Shown: positions 22,272-35,858, numbered from the stretch's first letter. The stretch: DNA of 64,000 nt from Chamaecyparis obtusa (GCA_027943335.1 BSBK01000760.1:1587001-1651000), one strand, 5' to 3'. Numbers and translations are program-made. The notes: generated by a model not told the origin, from the letters alone.

Positions 22272-25191
22272 ATCTCCCCCTTTGGCATTAATGGCAACAT
22301 ATGGAATGAAAAACCACCACCAACCCAAATGAACATTCCCCATTTCCTCAATTGTACTACTGTCATAACTAAATACTACTCCCCCTTAGTATATTACTCC
22401 TCCATTTTACTTCTATTTTTCATGACTCTATATATTACTCCCCCTTTGAAATCAATGGAAAAGGGCACCATTCATTTTAAGTACTGGTACTAATCGTGAG
22501 GTAGATTACTCAACCTTGCATTATTCCCTGAGGACTGATGCCTTTCCTTCTTTCTTCTAAGCAGAATCGGGGAAGGGAATTCCTCCCAACTTCTCCCTAA
22601 GATACTCAAAAGTAGCCTTTGGAAAGGGCTTTGTAAATATGTCTTCCAACTAATCTTTAGGACTCACATAGTCCAACTTGACTTCTTTCTTTACCAGTTT
22701 CTCTCTTAGGAAGTGATACTTGATCTCAATGTGCTTTGTCTTTGCATGCATCACAGGGTTCTTCAACATATTGATAGTGCTAGTGTTATCACAATGAATA
22801 ACAATAGGATAATCAATTTGAATTCCAAAATCCTTTATCATCTGCTTGATCCAAATAATTTTAGAATAATTCAAGGATAATGCAACATACTCTGCTTCTG
22901 CTTTTGACTGAGAAATACAATATTTTTTTTCTTGCTTGTCCAATTGACAAGTCTGTCACCAAGAAACACTGCTCCACCTGATGTACTCTTTCTATCATCG
23001 ACACATCCTACCCAATCTACACTAGTGTACACATCAAGGTCAACATTTTATTAATTAGGATACCATAGACCATAATCTATAGTGCCCTACAAGTATCTTA
23101 ACATTCTCTTTACTTCCATGAGGTGACTTTGCTTAGGTTTTGCTACAAATCTTCCAACTATGCCAATTGCATTGGAAATATCAGGTCTAGTCTGAGTAAT
23201 ATATATAAGTTTACCAATCATAGACTTGTACAATGTTGTATCCATAGCTGGTGAGTGATCTTCTTTTGTAAGTTTGCATCCAGTGATCATAGGTGTTCCT
23301 ACTGGCTCATAATCATCCATCTTGAATTTCTTCAGTATTTATTTCACATACTTGGATTGATTAATGAAAATACCTCTCTCTATCTACTACACATTTAATC
23401 CCAAAAAGTATTTGATAGGACCAATCATACTCATCTCAGATTCATTTTGCATCTCCTTAGCAAATTTTGCACTTATTTTGTCATTACCTCCATTGATAAC
23501 GTCATCAAAAAATATAGCTACAAGTATTAGACCTTCAGATTTCTATCCAATGAATAGATTAAAATTTGCTGCTCCTTTCTTGAATCCAATCTTTGTGAGA
23601 TATCCATCTAGTCTCTCATACCATGCACTAAGGGCTTACTTAAGTCCACAGAGGACCTTCTTTAGTCTGCATACCATATCAAGTCTTTCTGATAAGGTGA
23701 ATCCTTCTATTTACTCAATGTATACTTCTTCTTTCAAATCTCCATTCATGAATGTTGAATTGACATCCATTTGATATACCTTGATGTTTTTGGCTGTAGC
23801 ATAAGCTAGAAATAAGTTAATAGCTTCTAATCTACTCATAGGTGAAAATGTGTCTAAATAGTCAATGCCTTCTCATTGTGCATATCCCTTACATACTAAC
23901 CTTACTTTATTTCTTACTACTGTACCATATTCATTCATCTTGTTTCTAAATATCCAGTTTGTTATAATCACATTCTTATCACTAAGTCTTGGGACTAGTT
24001 CCCAAGTGTCATCCTTAATAATCTAATCAAGTTCTTCTTTCATAGCATCATGCCAATCTAAATTATTACAAGCATCTTCAACACTTAAAGGTTTGATCTT
24101 AGATAGTAAACATATTTCTTCACTATTAGTTTAGTTCTTTGCTTGTGATCTTGCTAAGACTTTGCCACTCTGATCTCCAATGATTTCTTTCTTGGAATGG
24201 TTTCTAGATGTAAACTTTGGAACTTTAGGTGATGTTGACTCACAAGCCTTAGGAGTACCTTCTTCACTTGTCTCAAGGTCATTGAATAACACATCAATAC
24301 TATCAAACATTTCCTCAATAACTATCTCACTAGTGGAGAGTCTGGGTTCTTCTTCAATCATGGGTAAGTAATCATGATATCTTTCTTGAACCATAAACTT
24401 TTCATCAATCTTAACATGAGCACTTTCAATGATCTTATTCAATCTTAAATTGAAACATCTATAAGCTTTACTTTTAGTAGAGGAAACTAGGAAAAATACC
24501 TTCATCACTTATTGCATCAAACTTTCCTACTGCTTCATCCCTCTTGATGTAGCACTTGCTTCCAAAGATTCTAAATTATTTTACTATGGGAACATTACCA
24601 AACCATAGCTCATATGGTGTTTTTTCAGTGCTTGGCCTCAATTGAATTCTATTGATGGTGTAAACTGTGGTATTGACCACATCTCTCTAATAGGTGTATG
24701 CAACTTTTCCTTCTATCATAATGATGCGCACTGTATCAAGAATGATCCTATTCCTTCTCTCTACAATTCCATTCTACTGAGGGGTTCTAGGTGCACTTAA
24801 CTATCTCTTTATGCCACATTCTTCGCAGTACTCATAGAATTTGTCATAGGTGAATTCTCCTCCTCTATTTGATCTCAAACATTTTATCTTTAGTCCAGAT
24901 TCATTCTCAACCTTATCTTTGAATATTTTGAACTTCTCAAATGCTTTTTACTTATCTTTCAAGAACACAACCCACGTCATCCTAGTATAATCATCAACAA
25001 ACAAAATGAAATACCTTTCACTATTGTATGATCTTGTTTGAGTTGGACCACATAGGTCTACATGAATCAGATCCAACTTGTTCTTTGCTAAATTGTGCTT
25101 GCTCCTGAATGAATTTCTCACATACTTTCCCATCACACATTCCCTGCATATAGTATCAACTAGTTTTTCTATGCTAGGTAGATCTCTTACT
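22272..25191 (-). pseudogene. Copia B: reverse internal region (integrase, RT, RNase H), interrupted by copia C
   Basis: The reverse reading ends at the stop 22557-22559 (FPDSA) and is preceded by a polypurine tract (complement of 22273-22282). Recognisable from C-terminus to N-terminus: Ty1/copia RNase H with CISQSKAEAEYVALS and CDNTSTINM (22650-22943), RT fragments (GTPMITGCKL, KALYGLKQ-like region near 23640), a linker (24131-24508) and integrase with LCGPTQTRSY and FVDDYTRMTW (24948-25136). Many stops are present. Everything upstream of RDLPS (gag, protease, integrase zinc region) is missing. The remnant resumes as 20 bp at 32319 after copia C. Confidence 0.9.
25187..25191. repeat. Target site duplication of copia C (left)
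   Basis: TTACT, repeated at 32314-32318 right after the 3' LTR. Confidence 0.9.
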
Positions 25192-26495
25192 TGTTGGAGA
25201 TTTGCCAGCAGGCCAGTATTGACTATATGTTTGTCATTGATGACAACATATGGAAAGTAGCATGTGTGGAGGTCTTATGTAGTAAGCTTTTAGTATATGT
25301 AGCATGGACATGATATCAGCTTGATATAATGGGTGCAAAGGTTATCTGTTAGTACAAACAGTTATATAACAGCTTGTGTCAGTAGTGTTCTTGACAAAGT
25401 AATAGCCAGTGTTTTGTGTATGGTTGTCCGTATAGTTATCATGGAGCCTTGCATGCTTGGTTATATGTTGAAGACATGTTATTGATGTTTTTGTAATGGA
25501 TACATAGTCTGATATTTAGTAGAAGTGAAGTTATGCAGTCGCTATTCACCAACAATAGTTTCCTGTGTTTATTTAGAAGAGTCGATAGAGATTTTATTGG
25601 TTCTTGAGTTGCACATATCTTTAGGGTATGCACCCTTAGAGTTAAGCTTGGAGAAGTGTTATTGATGTTTGGTTAAGAGTGCATGAGTTAATTCAGCTTA
25701 TAGAGAAAGATCTAGTTGTTTTGGTAGAGCCGATAGTGTGTAGCATGAATCTACAATTATATTATTGGATAGGTCCCAGAATGTGTTGCGTACATAGTAG
25801 AGCTGATGGAATGTTTATTGGAGTTTGTTATGGTTTCTCTAATATGATTTCATGGTGGTTCTAAAAGGATAACTTGATTATATCATTTGGAGAAAGATAT
25901 TTATAGGCAGTCATTTGTGATTGTTGAAGTGTTGTTCATGGTTGATTAAGAAAAGAAGAGTAGAATGTGCAAAGTGTTGAGCCATTAGAAGAAGGTCTAT
26001 GTGACCAAATAAAGTACTTGTGCTATTCATTGGAGATGACCCAGATAGCAGGTCAAAGCACAGTTCACCAAGATCCAGATATAGTGTGTATCTATTATAT
26101 TGAAGGTTGTAGCCTTTGCCCATTTGAGCAGTAAGCTCTAGGACAATGCATCATCTCCCCTAACAGGGACAATTGTAAAAGAATCCTAATAGGGTCTAAC
26201 CCTTGACCAAGTCTACTATACTTAATACATTGTAAAGCTACTCCTAACAGGGTAAAGGATCTTCTAACAAGGATCATTATACACTAGTACAAAATATTAG
26301 TGGGTATCAAGTCCCATCAAGGTTTTTACCTATTTGGGTTTCCCCGTAACCAAAATATTGGTGTTGTGTTCATGTGTTCCTTCATTGTGTTTATGCTTTA
26401 TGTTTAAGTATACTTAATTGGATAAAGAATTGAATCTTATAGATAACTTATTCACCCCTCCCCCTCTCAGTTATCTCTTGGGACTATTTCTAACA
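25192..26495 (+). repeat. Copia C 5' LTR
   Basis: 1,304 bp, from TGTTGGAGATTT to TTTCTAACA. The end carries the TTCACCCCTCCCCC / TCTCAGTTATCT block also seen in the other copia families here. Confidence 0.93.
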
Positions 26496-26497
26496 AT

Positions 26498-26510
26498 TGG
26501 TATCAGTGCC
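26498..26510 (+). other. Copia C primer binding site
   Basis: TGGTATCAGTGCC, two bases after the LTR end. It is the initiator tRNA-Met type with one mismatch in the usual TGGTATCAGAGC. Confidence 0.8.
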
Positions 26511-26552
26511 AAGTGCCTCAGAGAGAAAGTTTAACTAGTTGAGGTTGATTAG

Positions 26553-29500
26553 ATGGTGTAATTTAGGAAAGAAAGTCCTAAGTTTGATGGAGAGAATTAT
26601 CTTGATTGGAAGAACAAGATGGTGACTCATTTGCAGTGCATTGCTTTTGAAGTTTTTAATGTAACTATCAAAGTAGCCAAGATTCCTACTTTAGAAGACC
26701 TTGAAAAAGATGATGCTATTGACACATAAAAGGAATTATTTCTTCAAATGCTATTGCCAAAGAAGCCCTTATCAGTGCCCTATCTGATGGTGAATTTTTA
26801 GAAGTAAAAAAGGTAGATACAACCCGCAAAATATGGAAGCACCTAGAAGACATATTTGAAGGAGACAAACAAGCAAAGGATGCATGCAAAAAGACATGGA
26901 AGAAAAGATACAATGCATTAGAGATGCTACCTGAGGAAAATATCAGAGCTTACAATCAAAGAATAAATGATGTAGTTGCTGGAATTAGGAACAATGGTGG
27001 AGAGATTTCAGAGGAGGACATTATGGACAAGTTAATGACTACCCTCACTCCTGAATATGAAAGAAAGATCAACATCCTTGATGAGACCATGTAGCTTACA
27101 TCAAATTTCAAGAGAGAGACATTGATCAGCAAAATCTCAGCCTTTGAGATTTCAAGATTGAAGATAGAACCAAAGAGTGAGACAGCTTTCAAAGCAACAA
27201 TTCATTGTGAGAAATCTCCAAACACTTCTGGTAATTTTGATCATGATGATGAAGAGAAAACATTAGATGATTTCATTGCTATGATTTCCAAAAGAGAAAA
27301 GAAAGGAAAAGGAAAATATGAAGGTCAATTACCATTTAAGTGCTTTTCATGTAATAAGATTGGTCACTTTGCATCTAAGTGTCTTACTAGAGCTAGAAAG
27401 TTCAAGAAGGATTACAAGCCTAACTATTCTAAGGAATGCTACTATGCTAGAGATGGAATTTTAGATGAAGAATATGGTGAGGAATAAATTGGATTCATTT
27501 CTATTATAGACAAAATGAATAACAAGATAGTTCATGAAGTTAAGAAAGAGAATCAAGAGATAGCATTGATTTCACAAGTTGACATAAGGACAGACTGGAT
27601 TATAGACAATGGTTGTTCACATCACATGACAGGTGATAAAGGTAGGTTTCTTCATTTGGAAAAATACAATGGTGGGATGGTCATATTTTGAGAAAACACT
27701 CCTAAACCAATATTTGGTAGAGGAACCATCACCTTGGATGGAAATAATAGTAGTGATGATGTTCTTTATGTTGATGGTTTGAAACATAACCTTCTCAGTG
27801 TTGGATAGTTACTTGGAAAAGGCTATCAGTTGGAGTTCAAAGATGACAAATGCATCATTAACAACAAAGATGGTGTTATGATTGCATCAAGCTCAAAGTC
27901 AAGAGGTAATGTTTTTCAACTCAATTCAAAAGAAAGTTGTTTTCTTGCTAAATTTGATGACAGTTGGTTGTGGCATAAAACACTATGTCATATCAACTTT
28001 GATAACATAGTAAAGATAAGCAATGTTAAGGTAGTAAGAGATCTACCTAGCATAGCAAAGCTAGTTGATACTATATGCAGGGAATGTTTGATGGGGAAGC
28101 ATGTGAGAAATTATTTTAGGAGCAAGTAGAATTTAGTAGAGAACAAGTTGGATCTGATTCATATAGACCTATGTGGTCCAACTCAAACAAGATCATACTA
28201 TGGTGAAAGGTATTTCATTTTTTTTTTTGATGATTATACTAGGATGATGTGGGTTGTGTTATTGAAAGATAAGTTAGAAGCTTTGGAGAAGTTCAAAATA
28301 TTCAAAGCTAAGGTTGAGAATGAATTTGGACTAAAGATAAAATGTTTGAGATCAGATAGAGGAGGAGAATTCACCTCTGATAGATCCTATGAGTACTATA
28401 GGGAACATGACATAAAGAGATAGTTAAGTGCACCTAGAACCCCTCAGCAGAATGGAATTGTAGAGAGAAGGAATAGGATCATTCTTGATACAACACACAC
28501 CATTATGATAGAAGGAAACATTGCACACACCTATTGGAGAGATGCAGTCAATACAATAGTTGATACCATCAATAGAATTCAATTGAGGCTAGGCATTGAT
28601 AAAACACCATATGAGCTATGGTTTGGTAATGTTCCCACAGTAAAATACTTTAGAATCTTTGGAAGCAAGTGCTACATCAAGAGGGATGAAGCAGTAGGAA
28701 ATTTTGATGCAAGAAGTGATGAAGGTATTTTTCTTGGTTACTCTACTAAAAGTAAAGCTTATAGATGTTTCAATTTAAGATTAAAAAAGATCATAGAAAG
28801 CACTCATGTAAAGATTTTTGAAAATTTTATGATTCAAGAAAGATATCATGATTACTCATCCATGATTGAAGAAGAACCTAGAACCTCCACTAGTGAGACT
28901 TTTATTGAAGAAATGTTTGATAGTATTTATGTGTTATTCAATGACCCTGAAACAAGTGAAGAAAATACTCCTAAGGTTGATGAGTCAGCATCACCTAAAG
29001 TTCCAAAGTTTACATCAAGAAATCATTCCAAGGTAGACATCATTGGAGATCAGAGTGGAAAATTCTTAACAAGATCACAAGCAAAGAACTCAGCTAGCAA
29101 TGAAGTGGTATGTTTACTATCTCAGATTGAACCTTTAAGTGTTGAAGATGCTTGTAATGATTCAAATTGGCATGATGCTATGAAAGAAGAACTTGATCAG
29201 ATTATTAAGATTGACACTTAGGAATTGGTCCCAAGACTTAGTGATAAGAATGTGATTGGAACAAAGTGGATATTCAAAAACAAGATGAATGAAGAAGGTA
29301 CAGTAGTAAGAAATAAAGAAAGATTAGTGTGTAAGGGATATGCGTAAAGAGAAGGCATTGATTATTCAGACACATTTGCACTTGTGAGAAGATTAGAAGC
29401 TATTAAGTTGTTTCTAGCCAATGCTATAGTCAAAAAATTATTAGTTTATCAAATGGATGTCAAGTCAGCATTCCTGAAAGGAGATTTGAAAGAAGAAGTA

Positions 29501-30664
29501 TACATTGAGCAGCCAGAAGGATTCACCTTATCAGACAGACCTGATATGGTATGCAGATTGAAGAAGGCCCTCTATGGACTTAAGCAAGCCCCTAGAGCAT
29601 GGTATGAGAGACTAGATGGATACTTAACTAAGATTGGATTCAAGAAAGGACCAGTAGATTGTAATCTATTCATTAGAGAGACATCTGAAGATTTTCTACT
29701 TGTAGCTATATTTGTTGATGACATTATCTTTGGAGGTAATGACAAGCTCAGTGTTGAATTTGCAAAAGAAATGTAGAATGAGTTTGAGATTTGTATGATT
29801 GGTCCTATCAAACACTTTTTGGGAGTAAATGTGTAGCAGACAAAAAAAGGAATTTTCATTAATCAATCAAAGTATGTGAAAGAGATATTGAAGAAATTCA
29901 AGATGGATGATTGCAAGAAAGTAGGAACACCTATGATTACTGGATGAAAGCGTACTAAAGAAGATGACTCACTAGAAGCAAATATAACATTGTATAAGCC
30001 TATGATTAGTAAAATCATATATCTTACTCAAACTAGACCTGATATTTCCAATAAAGTTGGCGTAGTTGGAAGATTTACAACATAACCTAAACAAAATCAC
30101 CTCATGGCAGTAAAAAGAATATTTAGATACTTGTAGGGGACTATAGATTATGGTCCATGGTATCCTAACTCAAAAAATGTTGAGCTTCATGTGCACACTA
30201 ATGTAGATTGGGTAGGATGTATTGATGATAGAAAGAGTACATCAAGTGGAGTAGTATTTCTTGGTGCCAAACTTGTCACTTGGACAAGCAAAAAACAAAA
30301 TTGTATTTCTCAGTCAATAGCAGAAGTGGACTATGTTGTAGTAGCCTTAAATTGTTCTACAATTATTTGGATCAAGTAGATCATAAAGGATTTTGGAATT
30401 CAGATTGATTATCCTATTGTTATTCACTGTGATAACACTAGCACTATCAATATGTCAAAGAACCCTATGATGTAGGCAAAGACAAAGCACATAGAGATCA
30501 AGTATCACTTTCAAAGAGAGAAAGTAGTAGAGAAAGAAGTCAAGTTGGACTCTGTGAGTACTAAAGATCAATTGGCTGATATATTCACAAAGCCCTTACT
30601 TAAGGATACTTTTGAGTATCTCAGGGAGAAGTTGGGAGAAATTCCCTTCCCTGATTCTGCTTAG
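26553..30664 (+). pseudogene. Copia C gag-pol, one frameshift and about 18 stops
   Basis: ATG 26553 opens the frame with an immediate stop at codon 3. A frameshift near 26740 restores the long frame that then runs to TAG 30662. Domains in order: gag (DUF4219/UBN2-type, SPKFDGENYLDWK); zinc knuckle CFSCNKIGHFASKC near 27340; protease DTWIID-like, read here as DWIIDNGCSHHMTG; GAG-pre-integrase with SWLWHKTLCHINFDN; integrase with DLCGP, FDDYTRMMW, DRGGEF and QNGIVERRN; RT with MDVKSAFLKGDLKEEVY and FVDDIIFGG near 29710; RNase H ending ADIFTKPLLKDTFEYL. Most stops replace Gln or Trp. This copy is the best guide to the family in the window. Confidence 0.93.
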
Positions 30665-31016
30665 AAGAAAAAAGGAAAGGCATCAGTCCTCTGGGACTGG
30701 TGGAAGGTTGACTACTCTACCTCAGGAGTAGTACCGGTGCTTAAAATGAATGGCACCCTTTTCCATTGATGTCAAAGTGGGAGTAATATGTAGAGTCATG
30801 AAAAATAGAATAAAAAGGAGGAGTAATATACTAAGGGGGAGAAGCATTTAGTTATGACAACAGTACAGTTGAGGAAATGGAGAATATTAGAAAATATTGC
30901 AGCAATTGGAGGATTCATCTTTGAGGGAGTTTTGAAGAGGAAATGGAGAATGTTATAAAAGAAATATTCATTTGGGTTGGTGGTGGTTTTTCATTCCACA
31001 TGTTGCCATCAATGCC
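30665..31016 (+). other. Copia C 3' untranslated segment
   Basis: About 350 bases between the pol stop and the polypurine tract, with no ORF. They are rich in GGAGTAATAT-type repeats and carry an AAATGGAGAATRTT phrase twice (near 30876 and 30940). Confidence 0.7.
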
Positions 31017-31027
31017 AAAGGGGGAGA
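31017..31027 (+). other. Copia C polypurine tract
   Basis: AAAGGGGGAGA, one base before the 3' LTR. It primes plus-strand synthesis. Confidence 0.85.
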
Positions 31028-31028
31028 T

Positions 31029-32313
31029 TGTTGGAGATTTTCTAGTAGGCCAATACTGACTGTATGTTTGTCATTGATGACAACATATAGAATGTAGCAT
31101 GCATGGAAGTCTTATGTAGTAAGCTTTCAGTATATGTAGCATGGACATGATATCAGCATGATATCATGGGCGCAGAGGTTAACTATTAGTATAGACAGAT
31201 ATATAGCAGCTTGTGTCAGCAGTGTTCCTAATAGAGTAACATGCAGTGTTCTATGTATGGTTGTCTATATAGTTATCATGGAGCCTTTCCCACTTGGATA
31301 TATGTTGAAGACATGTTAGTGATGTTTTAGTTATGATGCATACTCTGATATTTAGTAGAAGTGAAGTTATGTAGTCGCTATTCACTGACAACTGTTTCTT
31401 GTGTTTGTTTAGAAGAGCTGACAAAGATTTTATTGGTTCTTGAGTTTTTCCTATCTTTAGGGTATGTGCCCTTAGAGATAAGCTTGGAGAAGTGTTATTG
31501 ATATTCAATTAAGAGCGCATAAGTTAATTCAGCTTACAGAGAAAGATCCAGTTGTTTTGGTAGAGCCGACAATGTGTAGTGTGCGTCTACAATTATATTA
31601 TTGGACAGGTCCCAGAATGTGTTGCGTGCATAGTAGAGTCGACAAAATATTTATTGGAGTTTTTTATGGTTTCTCTAATATGATTGCAAGGTGGTTCTAA
31701 TAGGATGACTTGATTATATCATTCAGAGAAAGATATTTACAGGTAGTCATTTGTGATTGTTGAAGTGTGGTTTATGGTTGATTAAGTAGAGTAGAGCAGA
31801 GTGTAACAAAGTGTTGAGCCATTAGAAGAAGGTCTATGTGACCAAAAAAAGTACTTGTGCTATTCATTGGAACTGATCTAGATAGTATGTCAAAGCACAA
31901 TTCACCAAGATCCAGATATAGTGTGTATCTATTATACACAAGGTTGTAGCCTTCACCCATATAGTGTGTCCTCTCCCCTAATAGGGACAATTGTAAAAGA
32001 CTCCTAACAAGGTCCATCCCTTGACCAAGTCTACTATACTTAATAAATTGTAAAGCTACTCTTAATAGGGTAAAGGATCTTCTAACAAGGATCATTATAC
32101 ACTAGTATGGAATATTAGTGGGTATCAAGTCCCACTGGGGTTTTTACCTATTTGGGTTTCCCTGTAACCAAAATAATGGTGTTGTCTTCATGTGTTCCTT
32201 CATTGAGTTTATGCTTTATGTTTAAGTATACTTAATTGGATAAAGAATTGAATATTGTAGATAACTGATTCACCCCCCCCCCTCTCAGTTATCTCTTGGG
32301 ACTATTCCTAACA
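31029..32313 (+). repeat. Copia C 3' LTR
   Basis: 1,285 bp, ending CCTAACA and followed by TTACT. A run of eight or more C at about 32271 lies near its end. Confidence 0.93.
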
Positions 32314-32318
32314 TTACT

Positions 32319-32338
32319 AGCTTTACAATTGGTAGTAA
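32319..32338 (-). other. Copia B remnant with filler DNA at a deletion join
   Basis: These 20 bases join B's integrase remnant to its LTR. They contain ACAATTGGTA, which looks like the LTR/PBS boundary in inverted orientation. They replace B's leader, gag and protease. Confidence 0.6.
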
Positions 32339-33641
32339 TGTTATGAATAGTCCCAAGAGATAACTGAGAGGGATGGGGTGAATCAGTTATCTACAAGTTT
32401 CAATTATTTATGCAATTAAGTATACTTAAACATAAATCATAAACACAATGAAAGAACACATGAATAGAACACCAATATTTTGGTTACGGGGAAACCCAAA
32501 TAGGTAAAAACCCCGATGGGAATTGACACCCACTAATAATTTGTGCTAGTGTATTATGATCCTTGTTAGAAGATCCTTAACAATGTTAGGAGTTGCTTTA
32601 CAGTATATTTAGTATAGTAGTCCTGGTCAAGGGTCAGACCTTGGTAGGAGTCTTTTACAATAGTCCCTATTAGGGGAGAGGATGCACTGTCCGAGAGCTC
32701 ACTTCTCAAAGGGGTGAAGGCTACAACCTTCTAAATAACAGATACACACTATATTTGGATCTTGGTGAAATGTGATTAGACCTGCTATCTAGATCAGTTC
32801 CAATGATTAGCACTTACACTTTACTTGGTCACATAGACCTTCCTCTAATGGTTCAACACTTCACACACTTTTCTCTACTCTGCTTAATCAACTATTAACC
32901 ACACTCAAGAAATCACAAATGACTGCCTATAAATATGTATCCTCTAAATGATATAATCAAGTCAACCTATTAGAACCATATTAAAATCATATTAGAGAAA
33001 CCATAACAAAATTGGATAAACATTCTATCGGCTCTACTATGCACACAACACATTCTACGACCTATTCAATAAGATAATTGTAGATGCGCGCTACACACTA
33101 TCGGCTCTACCAAAACAACTAGATCTTTCTCCTCAAGATGAATTACTTCATATTCTCTTAACCAAACATAAATAACTCTTCTCTAAGCTTAACTCTAAGG
33201 GCACATACCAAAAAGATAGGCGCAACTTCAGAACAAATAAAATCTCTTTTGGCTCTTCTGAATAAACACAGGAAACTGCTACTAGCGAATAACAACTACA
33301 TAAATTCATTTCTATTGAATATCAGACTATGCGTCCATGACTAAATCATCACTAACATGTCTTCAAAATATATCCAAGCATGCAAGGCTCTATGATAACT
33401 ATATGGACAACCATACATAGAACACTGTTTGTTACTCTGTCAGCAACACTGTTGACACATGCTATTATATAACTGTCTGTACTAACAGTTAACCTTTGTG
33501 CCCATGATATCATGTTGATATCATGTCCATGATACATAACTAAATGCTTACTACATAAGACTTCCACACATGCTACTTTCCATATGTTGTCATCAATGAC
33601 AAACATACAGTCAGTACTACCCTGTTGGTGAATCTCCAATA
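32339..33641 (-). repeat. Copia B 5' LTR (reverse)
   Basis: 1,303 bp, from TGTTATGAATAG to AATCTCCAATA. It matches the copia C LTR in reverse. The outer terminal dinucleotide is mutated (TA for CA on the plus strand). Confidence 0.9.
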
Positions 33642-33821
33642 ATAATAACCGATTTAGTTATCACTGACGCATTTAGTATTAATCAAGTATGGATGATAAA
33701 ATTAAATTTTATAACAACTGATTGAAATTGATGAGCTAGAAATTGCTTATGATTTCTAGGTAAGAGATAAAGTTTTCTATAAGATCCACGGCTGACCAAA
33801 TTCAAAGATGATCGAAGGGAA
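33642..33821. other. Unassigned flank, possibly the start of the copia E LTR
   Basis: 180 bases between the B LTR and copia D. After removal of D they join 41329 onward, which leads into the copia E LTR. No coding sequence or LTR start is evident. Confidence 0.35.
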
Positions 33822-35858
33822 TGTTAGAAAGTAAAGTCCACCAAGATAACTAAGAGGGGGGGTGAATTAGTTATCAGATAAATACAACTTTTATCACCTT
33901 TAATAGATTTCAACCATGTAAGAAATATAATCAACAACTATAAAATGATATACATACACAACAACACAATAACACAAGATATGTTGACTAGGGAACCTCT
34001 TGATCAAAGAGTAAACCCCAGTGGGAATGATGCCCACAAAAGATGCACTAATATGAAAATTCCTTGGGAGAGGATGGACTCTATTAGGAGTCTTGAAATA
34101 CATTCAGTACATATGAATCTCTGTTAGGAAACTTTGAATCCCAGTTAAAAGATTCTAACCCTGTTAGGAGTTATTAAAGACAAAAGGACCCACTGTCCAA
34201 ATAGCTTCAAGGGAAAGATCACTGAACACATTGTCCAAATGATCTTTGTATTACTCAAAATAATAATACCAAAATATTACTGATCTCAACAACTTATCAC
34301 TTCTCCTCTGACTGTGCCAAACCACACCAACTACTTCATTAGATCTCAATACCAGATCTTCGTACTTCGCATATCCTCTTACAACAAGTATTGCTGAATT
34401 CCATAATTCACTTCCACATAATACTAATTTACAATAAGGAAAATAATCCTTCCTTTATACCACACTCAAATGATTACAAATGATTTGGCATATAAATTAC
34501 AAAATAAAATCTTTCACATGTCACACAATATTCCACAATTACATAAAACTGTCAGCTTCCAATGTAGACATGGAAAATTGGCAAAGGCTTAAATCAATCA
34601 AAAGGTGCATCAAATCATAAAATAGCACTAAAAATCAATAAATGGAACAAAGGCAATTCAAATCAAAGGAAAATTCAATTAAATGATTAAATGATTAAAT
34701 AAAGCTTGAAAAGGGGAAAAACACTAAGAAATTGATTAAATTCAATTAATGACATAGTTGTTGAAATGAAAAATCAAAATGAACCTCTTACCCTTCATGG
34801 CTAAATTTAATTACTTTAATTAATTAATAAATATGAAATTCTCTCAACAAAGGAAAAAGGAGACAAAATGGACACAAATCACTCACTTTTGTTGAAATGG
34901 TCCAGCCTTTTGAAACCATTTAAATGTTTGTCCCCCAATTTAGGGACAAAGCAAAGCCAATTGACCTTACCCAAGCATAACCATGGTTATCTCACTCTAC
35001 CCCCTACCCTTGGGAAAATCTTATAAATAGAAGGCATTTTGAGGCATTATTAATCCACTCCATATCTTTGAATTGCAGCAAAGCTCTGTCAATTTGCATC
35101 CATATCACTCACTTATCATTTGTCATTGCTAATTAGCTTAAATTGCTTTGATCATAGTAGATTGTTCATCAAATAGAGCTAGAATTTGATAGAATAGATC
35201 TAAATTTGCATATCATATAGCTTAATTCTCATCTTTAGAGTGTCACTAGTGAGGATCATAGCTGAGAGCCTCATTTACCACTTTATTTTAGAGATCCATG
35301 AGATGTTGATAGATTAATTGTGCATTATTTAGATTAGTTTGCTTTGAATAGTGTAAATTCTCTTTAAATCTTGTAATTTCATGAAGGTGTAAATCACTCA
35401 CACACATCCAATTAAGACAATTCTTCACTCGTGTGACCTCTAACCTTTTTGTCATTTCCACATCGCAATAATCATGTATTCATCATCTATACAAATTCTC
35501 ATGCTCATATTCTATCCCTATGAGGAGATATCATCCAATTTCCACAAACTACTTCTCAGAAACATTGCCTAAATACTGCTTCCACTGATTTACACATAAC
35601 TCTCATGAATAGTTGAATTTGTGTATGTTGTCTTAACCACAATCTCAAAAAACATCATAGATTAATTCCTCAACTCTACATAGCTTGATCTTTAATATCC
35701 CATGTGCACTAATACAAACATTGTCTGCTTCTCTTCTAATCTTTAGTAGATCACTGTGTTGATATTAATGACAATCACAACCATGAATGCAACAAAAACT
35801 ACTACAGAATGGTTGTGAATACTCCCTCATAGGATATATTCATCATTCATTCCTAACA
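33822..35858 (-). repeat. Copia D 3' LTR (reverse), interrupted by a solo LTR
   Basis: TGTTAGAAAGTAAAG to CATTCCTAACA. Removing 34571-35419 leaves 1,188 bp, close to the 1,198-bp LTR of copia I. Confidence 0.88.
34571..35414 (+). mobile_element. Solo LTR inserted in the copia D LTR
   Basis: This 844-bp block is absent from the other two LTRs of this family. It is flanked by identical AGACA (34566-34570 and 35415-35419), starts TGGAAAATTGG and ends CCAATTA, and has a TATA-like CTTATAAATAG at about 35023. It has no internal genes, as expected after LTR-LTR recombination. The orientation is inferred from the TATA-like box, and the family is unknown. Confidence 0.75.

Larger units (their letters stand above)
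25192..32313 (+). mobile_element. Copia C: complete forward Ty1/copia element
   Basis: LTRs 25192-26495 and 31029-32313, initiator-Met PBS, a gag-pol frame in copia order (integrase before RT), polypurine tract AAAGGGGGAGA at 31017-31027, and perfect TTACT target duplications. The LTRs look more than 10% divergent in the stretch I compared (about 20 differences in the first 155 bases), so this is an old insertion. It is inserted in copia B of the same family, in opposite orientation. Confidence 0.95.

Noticed and set aside
33642..33821. Host genomic island between copia elements
   Set aside because: After removing copia D it joins sequence leading into copia E's LTR, so it is more likely part of that LTR.
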